A stretch of DNA of 64,000 bases from Caldimonas thermodepolymerans (GTDB taxonomy: Bacteria; Pseudomonadota; Gammaproteobacteria; Burkholderiales; Burkholderiaceae_C), in the NCBI RefSeq assembly GCF_015476235.1, contig NZ_CP064338.1, forward strand, positions 3,100,001 to 3,164,000, given 5' to 3'. Each line of letters opens with the position of its first letter. Within the stretch, counting starts at the first letter, position 1. The notes beneath the pieces were generated by a model. The model had not been told where the DNA came from. It saw only the letters and a list, made by a program, of their open reading frames with translations, and made no database searches. Made by a program: the position numbers and the translations under genes. Shown here in pieces: positions 59,309 through 64,000 of the stretch.

Positions 59309-60871
59309 ATGCTTGACGCCAACGTCAAATCCCAACTGAAGAGCTACCTGGAACGCCTGCAGCACCCCATCGAGCTGGTGGCCACGTTCGACGCGAGCCC
59401 GGCCAGCGCCGAGATGCGCGCGCTGCTCGACGACATCCGGGAGTGCTCGGACAAGGTCAGCCTGCGGGAAGACGCTGAGCAGGCGCTCAAGCCTTCGTTC
59501 GGCATCGCCCCGGCTGCGGGTGAAACGCCGCGCGTGCGCTTCGCCGGCCTGCCGATGGGCCACGAATTCACCTCCCTGGTGCTGGCGCTGCTGCAGGTCG
59601 GCGGCCACCCGCCCAAGGTCAGCGAAGACGTCATCGAACAGATCCGCGCGCTGGACGAGCCGCTGCACTTCGAGACCTTCATCTCGCTGACCTGCCACAA
59701 CTGCCCGGACGTGGTGCAGGCGCTGAACCTGATGGCGGTGCTCAACCCGAAGATCACCAGCACCATGATCGACGGCGCGCTGTTCCAGGAAGAAGTGCAG
59801 CGCCGCGAGATCATGGCCGTGCCGACGGTGTTCCTCAACGGCAAGCCCTTCGCCGCCGGCCGCATGGTCATCGAGGAGATCCTCGCCAAGCTGGACACCG
59901 GCAATGCCGAGAAGGAAGCCGCCAAGCTGAGCGCGCGTGATCCGTTCGACGTGCTGGTCGTCGGCGCCGGCCCCGCGGGCGCCGCCGCGGCCGTGTACGC
60001 CGCGCGCAAGGGCATCCGCACCGGCATCGTCGCCGACCGCTTCGGCGGACAGGTCAACGACACGCTGGGCATCGAGAACTTCATCTCCGTGCTCAAGACG
60101 GAGGGTCCGCGGTTCGCCGCCGACCTCGAGGCGCACGTGCGCCACTACGACGTCGACGTGATGAACCTGCAGCGCGCCGCGCGCGTCGTCCCGGCCGAAA
60201 AGCCGGGCGGGCTGATCGAGGTGCACCTCGAGAACGGCGGCGTGCTCAAGTCGCGCAGCCTGGTCATCGCCACCGGCGCGCGCTGGCGCAACGTCAACGT
60301 GCCGGGCGAACAGGAATACCGCAACAAGGGCGTGGCCTACTGCCCGCACTGCGACGGCCCGCTGTTCAAGGGCAAGCGCGTCGCGGTGATCGGCGGCGGC
60401 AACTCGGGCATCGAGGCGGCCATCGACCTGGCGGGCATCGTCTCGCACGTGACCGTGCTGGAGTTTGCCGACAAGCTGCGCGCCGATGCCGTGCTGGTCG
60501 ACAAGCTGCACAGCCTGCCCAACGTGACGGTGCTGACCAACGCGCAGACCACCGAGATCACGGGCGACGGCTCGCGGGTCAACGGCCTGACGTACCGCGA
60601 CCGCGTCAGCGGCGAGGAGACGCACCTCGAGCTCGAGGGCATCTTCGTGCAGATCGGCCTGGTGCCCAACAGCGAATTCGTCAAGGGCACGCTGGAGCTG
60701 AACCGCTTCGGCGAGATCCTGGTCGACGCGAAGTGCCAGACCAACGTGCCGGGCATCTTCGCCGCCGGCGACGTGACCGACGTGCCGTACAAGCAGATCA
60801 TCATCTCCGCCGGCGAAGGCGCCAAGGCGGCCCTCAGTGCCTTCGACTACCTGATCCGTACCCCTGTGTGA
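59309..60871 (+). CDS. ahpF: Alkyl hydroperoxide reductase subunit F (NADH:disulfide reductase)
   Basis: Flavoprotein that regenerates AhpC. At 520 residues it has the N-terminal tandem thioredoxin-fold domain with redox CHNC ([13 protein letters not shown], about residue 130). FAD is bound by [19 protein letters not shown]. The reductase disulfide is [12 protein letters not shown] and NADH binding is [22 protein letters not shown] 59309 is taken as start since [17 protein letters not shown] is the standard AhpF N-terminus. Confidence 0.97.
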   Translation: MLDANVKSQLKSYLERLQHPIELVATFDASPASAEMRALLDDIRECSDKVSLREDAEQALKPSFGIAPAAGETPRVRFAGLPMGHEFTSLVLALLQVGGHPPKVSEDVIEQIRALDEPLHFETFISLTCHNCPDVVQALNLMAVLNPKITSTMIDGALFQEEVQRREIMAVPTVFLNGKPFAAGRMVIEEILAKLDTGNAEKEAAKLSARDPFDVLVVGAGPAGAAAAVYAARKGIRTGIVADRFGGQVNDTLGIENFISVLKTEGPRFAADLEAHVRHYDVDVMNLQRAARVVPAEKPGGLIEVHLENGGVLKSRSLVIATGARWRNVNVPGEQEYRNKGVAYCPHCDGPLFKGKRVAVIGGGNSGIEAAIDLAGIVSHVTVLEFADKLRADAVLVDKLHSLPNVTVLTNAQTTEITGDGSRVNGLTYRDRVSGEETHLELEGIFVQIGLVPNSEFVKGTLELNRFGEILVDAKCQTNVPGIFAAGDVTDVPYKQIIISAGEGAKAALSAFDYLIRTPV

Positions 60872-60923
60872 TGAGGGCAGCACGGCGCTGAAGGAAGTGG
60901 GCGCCGCTCTCGTCCTGTTGCCG

Positions 60924-60958
60924 GCCGCCTTGGCGATGCGCTGAGGCGGCTTTTTTTT
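60924..60958 (+). terminator. Terminator of ahpCF
   Basis: GCCGCCT/AGGCGGC seven-bp stem with a 13-base loop and eight Ts, 53 bp past the ahpF stop. Confidence 0.88.
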
Positions 60959-61052
60959 GCCCGCCCTCGCCCGGCGCGGGAAAATCCCGCCCGTCGGGCC
61001 AGGTCCTGATCGCCCCGCTGCCAGGACACCCGGCCCCTCCACGAGGAGCCCC

Positions 61053-61574
61053 ATGAGCACGTTGCTGCGCGCCCTCCAGTCCGACATCACCACGCTGGCC
61101 GTCGACGCGATCGTCAACGCCGCCAACCCGACGCTGCTGGGCGGCGGCGGGGTCGACGGGGCGATCCATCGCGCCGCGGGGCCGCAGCTGCTCGAGGAAT
61201 GCCGGCAGCTGGGCGGCTGCGAGGTGGGCGACGCGAAGCTGACGCAGGGATACCGCCTGCCGGCCAGGGCGGTGATCCACACGGTGGGGCCGATCTGGCG
61301 CGGCGGGCAGGACGGCGAGCCGCAGCGGCTGGCCTCGTGCTACCGGCGCTGCCTGGAGATCGCCGACGGCGCGGGCTTTCGCTCGCTGGCCTTCCCGTCG
61401 ATCAGCACCGGGGTCTACGGCTACCCCGTCGAGCCGGCGGCGCGCATCGCGGTGGCGACGGTTTCGGCCTACCTGCAGGCGCGGCAGGGCGCGACGTCGC
61501 TCGAGGAGGTGATCTTCTGCTGCTACTCGGCCGCTCACCTCGCCTGCTACGAGCGCCTGCTGCAGCGCGCCTGA
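61053..61574 (+). CDS. Macro-domain protein (O-acetyl-ADP-ribose deacetylase-like)
   Basis: A 173-residue macro domain that binds ADP-ribose. Motifs are [27 protein letters not shown], the [16 protein letters not shown] block and [17 protein letters not shown], which form the ADP-ribose pocket of YmdB-type enzymes. GAGGAG lies six bases before the ATG. Substrate (OAADPr or ADP-ribosylated targets) is inferred from the family. Confidence 0.93.
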   Translation: MSTLLRALQSDITTLAVDAIVNAANPTLLGGGGVDGAIHRAAGPQLLEECRQLGGCEVGDAKLTQGYRLPARAVIHTVGPIWRGGQDGEPQRLASCYRRCLEIADGAGFRSLAFPSISTGVYGYPVEPAARIAVATVSAYLQARQGATSLEEVIFCCYSAAHLACYERLLQRA

Positions 61575-61601
61575 CCGCCACCGGCGGCGGCAGCGCCGTC
61601 T

Positions 61602-62585
61602 TCATGCGGGGTACAGGCCCAGCACCCGCGCCTTCAGCCGCACCAGGCCGAGCAGCGCGTCGATGTGGGGGGTGGCCAGCCCGAGCTTGCGGGCGATCTC
61701 GTGCACGACGGTGAGCAGCGCGTCCAGCTCGATCGGGCGGCCGGCCTCGACGTCCTGCAGCATCGAGGTCTTGAACGCGCCGAGCTTGCGCGTGACCGCG
61801 TTGCGGTCCTCGCCGCTTTGCGCAATCGGGCAGCCGATGCGCGCGCCGATCGCCTGCGCCTCGGCCATCACGTCCAGGCAGAAGCGGTTCACCAGCGGGT
61901 CGTCGAGGATGCGGTCGCAGGTGGCGCCGGTCAGGGCCGAGACGGGGTTCATCGTCATGTTGCCCCACAGCTTGTACCAGATGTCCTTCTGGATGCCCTC
62001 CGAGGCCTGCGCCTCGAACCCGGCCTCGCACAGCAGGCGCACCAGCGCGTCGACCCGGGCACTCGCGCCGCCGCGCGCCTCGCCGAGGATCAGGCCGGCG
62101 CCGAAGCCGTGACGCACCAGCCCGGGCTCGGGCGTCGAGCAGGTGGCGTGCACCACCGCGCCGACCACCTGCTGCGCGGGAATCGCGGCCGCGATGCGGC
62201 CGTCCGGGTCCAGGCTGTCCAGGCGCATCCCCGCCTGGGCGCCGCCGATGCCCTCGAAGAACCACCAGGGCACGCCGTTCATCGCGGTCAGCACCACGGT
62301 ACCCGGCCCGAGCAGCGGCCCGATGCCGGCCGCGACGCTGGGCATCGCCGGCGCCTTGACCGCGACGACCACCAGGTCCTGCACGCCGAGCGCAGCCGGA
62401 TCCTCGCTGACCTGCGCGACCGGTGCCTGCTCCAGCCCCTGCGCGGTCTGCAGCCGCCAGCCGTGCGTGCGCAGCGCCTGTGCCGTCGCGCCGCGCGCCA
62501 CCGCGCTGACGGGCAGTCCCTGGCGGGCCAGCCGGGTGCCGAGGAAACCGCCGATGGCGCCGGCGCCGTAGATGCAGATCTTCAT
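61602..62585 (-). CDS. panE: 2-dehydropantoate 2-reductase family protein
   Basis: NADPH-dependent ketopantoate reductase of pantothenate synthesis. The N-terminus MKICIYGAGAIGGFLGTRLA is the Rossmann motif. The central KDIWYKLWGNMTMNPVSALTGAT carries the catalytic Lys and Asn. The C-terminal TSMLQDVEAGRPIELDALLTVVHEIA fits the family. At 327 aa the length is normal. ATG at 62585 was chosen; longer in-frame sequence upstream overlaps the divergent SulP gene. Paralogues of ApbA/PanE exist, so pathway role is probable but not certain. Confidence 0.88.
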   Translation of the reverse strand: MKICIYGAGAIGGFLGTRLARQGLPVSAVARGATAQALRTHGWRLQTAQGLEQAPVAQVSEDPAALGVQDLVVVAVKAPAMPSVAAGIGPLLGPGTVVLTAMNGVPWWFFEGIGGAQAGMRLDSLDPDGRIAAAIPAQQVVGAVVHATCSTPEPGLVRHGFGAGLILGEARGGASARVDALVRLLCEAGFEAQASEGIQKDIWYKLWGNMTMNPVSALTGATCDRILDDPLVNRFCLDVMAEAQAIGARIGCPIAQSGEDRNAVTRKLGAFKTSMLQDVEAGRPIELDALLTVVHEIARKLGLATPHIDALLGLVRLKARVLGLYPA

Positions 62586-62672
62586 CGCGACATCACTGGA
62601 TCGAAACACGCAGGGGCCGGTCCGACATGCGCCGGCCGGGGCGCGGAGCACTCTATCATCAGGCGAATCTTC

Positions 62673-64000
62673 GTGACCCTGGCTGTGCCCGCTTCGACAC
62701 CCGCCCCCCTCTCCCGCCGGCTGCGCGACTCCTGGGTCGCCACCGTTTCCCCGCTCACCCTGCGCCAGGACCTGGTCGCCGGCCTGCTCGGCGCGCTGCT
62801 GGTGCTGCCGCAAGGCATCGCGTTCGCGACCCTGGCCGGGCTGCCGCCGCAGTACGGGCTGTACACGGCCATCGTGCCGTGCATCGTCGCGGCGCTGTTC
62901 GGATCGAGCCGCCACGTGGTGTCCGGCCCCACCAACGCGAACTCGCTGGCGCTGTTCGCGATGCTCTCGCCGCTGGCCGCGCCGTTCACCCCGTCGTACA
63001 TCGAGCTGGCGCTGGTGGTGACGGTGCTGGTGGGCGTGATGCAGGCCCTCATCGGCGGGTTGCGGCTGGGCACGCTGGCGAACTTCATCTCGCCGGCCGC
63101 CCTGCTGGGCTTCACCTCGGGTGCGGCGGTGCTGATCGCGGTCCACGCGCTGAAGGACCTGCTCGGCTTCGGCGCCGAGGCGGGCAGCAGCGCGCCCGCG
63201 GTGCTGCAGCATGTCGTGACGCACCTCGGGCAGGCACAGCCGGCCGCGCTGCTGGTGGGCGGCGTGACGCTCGCCGCGGCGCTGGCGGTGCGCCACCTCC
63301 GGCGCGGCTGGCCCTACCTGCTGGTCGGCCTGGCCGCAGGCACGCTGTGCGCCGCGCTGCTGGCCGGCCGCGACGGCGCCGCGGCGGTGCGCACGCTGGG
63401 CGCGCTGCCTTCGGCTCTGCCCGCCTTCCACGTGCCCGAGGTCGACTGGCAGGCCGTGCCGGAGCTGGTGGGCCTGGCGTTCGCGCTGACCATCGTCGCG
63501 CTGGGCCAGTCGATCTCGATCGCCAAGGCGGTGGCCGCGCGCAGCGGGCAGCGCATCGACGCGAACCGCGAGTTCATCGGCCAGGGGCTGTCCAACATCG
63601 TCGGCGGCTTCTTCTCGTGCTACGTCTCGTGCGGCTCGCTGAACCGCTCGGTGCCCAACCTGGAAGCCGGCGCGCGCACGCCGCTGGCGGCGGTGTTCTC
63701 GGCGCTGTGGCTGCTCGGGCTGGTGGCGCTGAGCGCCGGGGCGCTGGCGCGCATCCCGTTCGCGGCCATCGCCGGGCTGCTGTTGCTGGTGGCCTGGACG
63801 CTGTTCGACCTGCCGCGCTGGCGGCGCCTGGCGCGGCTCAACCGCACCGAGTTCGGCATCGCGGCGGCGACGCTGGCGGCCACGGTGGCGATCCGGCTCG
63901 AGATCGCGATCCTGCTCGGCACCATCCTGTCGCTGGTCAGCTACCTGTACCGCACCTCGCGGCCGGCGATGCGCACGATGGGCTTCGACACCATGGCGCC
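62673..64000 (+). CDS. SulP-family anion transporter (3' truncated by window)
   Basis: Inner-membrane sulfate/bicarbonate-type permease. Open frame from GTG at 62673 to the window end (442 codons). Early segment DLVAGLLGALLVLPQGIAFATLAGLPPQYGLYTAIVP and the SSRHVVSGPTNANSLALFAM block are SulP hallmarks. QGLSNIVGGFFSCYVSCGSLNRSVPNLEAGARTPLAAV is the family signature. Another GTG at 62685 is possible as start. The STAS domain would lie beyond the window. Divergent from panE with 87 bp between starts. Confidence 0.9.
   Translation, partial: MTLAVPASTPAPLSRRLRDSWVATVSPLTLRQDLVAGLLGALLVLPQGIAFATLAGLPPQYGLYTAIVPCIVAALFGSSRHVVSGPTNANSLALFAMLSPLAAPFTPSYIELALVVTVLVGVMQALIGGLRLGTLANFISPAALLGFTSGAAVLIAVHALKDLLGFGAEAGSSAPAVLQHVVTHLGQAQPAALLVGGVTLAAALAVRHLRRGWPYLLVGLAAGTLCAALLAGRDGAAAVRTLGALPSALPAFHVPEVDWQAVPELVGLAFALTIVALGQSISIAKAVAARSGQRIDANREFIGQGLSNIVGGFFSCYVSCGSLNRSVPNLEAGARTPLAAVFSALWLLGLVALSAGALARIPFAAIAGLLLLVAWTLFDLPRWRRLARLNRTEFGIAAATLAATVAIRLEIAILLGTILSLVSYLYRTSRPAMRTMGFDTMA

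Overview
The window is a high-GC bacterial chromosome segment with Burkholderiales-type (Betaproteobacteria) gene content and order, for example prs / tRNA-Gln / ispE / lolB, rapZ next to a small LON protein, and a recN-nadK block divergent from hrcA. The genus cannot be fixed from sequence alone. A prophage of about 34.7 kb, visibly lower in GC, sits in the middle. Its base composition, one-sided gene orientation and flanking split tRNA mark its limits clearly.

Left host arm (1-21823): ffh (5' truncated by the window), a DUF2726 protein, ftsY, rsmD, coaD, a YfhL-type ferredoxin, a DUF4124 protein, pth, an MFS transporter, rplY, prs, tRNA-Gln, ispE, lolB, a large TPR protein, mutM, a dynamin-like GTPase, mutY, a LON-domain protein, rapZ, recN, nadK and hrcA. 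This is housekeeping material: SRP targeting, translation, isoprenoid and cofactor synthesis, lipoprotein sorting, and oxidative DNA repair (mutM and mutY lie close together).

Prophage (21863-56561): it is integrated in the anticodon loop of a host tRNA with anticodon CAU, over a 7-bp core CTCATAA. The host tRNA is cut into a 5' half (21824-21862) and a 3' half (56562-56606). The phage arm just inside the left junction carries its own complete 88-nt CAU tRNA gene with a long, structured variable arm, and a second CAU tRNA lies at 34.9 kb. The structural genes form a siphovirus-type mosaic. The head is Mu-like (terminase, DUF935 portal, gpF, protease/scaffold, gpT capsid, DUF1320, gpG). The tail is lambda-like (tube, G/GT chaperones made by a -1 frameshift at A_AAA_AAG, tape measure) with GTA-like tail-tip proteins. 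Holin, Rz and Rz1 lie far from the endolysin. Between the head genes and the kelch module sits a plasmid-type replicon: a TrfA-like initiator and three 19-bp iterons, so the element is probably a phage-plasmid. The end next to the integrase carries a BsuBI/PstI-type restriction-modification pair and an AlbA_2/Schlafen-type protein. Two short DNA motifs recur between phage genes: TATAAAA-N5-ATCTATACA upstream of minus-strand genes, and the palindrome TTTCGACGTCGAAA. No classical CI/Cro repressor was recognised.

Right host arm (56607-64000): an IS3-family element with a frameshifted transposase, then ahpC-ahpF preceded by a perfect palindromic operator candidate, a macro-domain protein, panE and the start of a SulP anion transporter cut by the window end.
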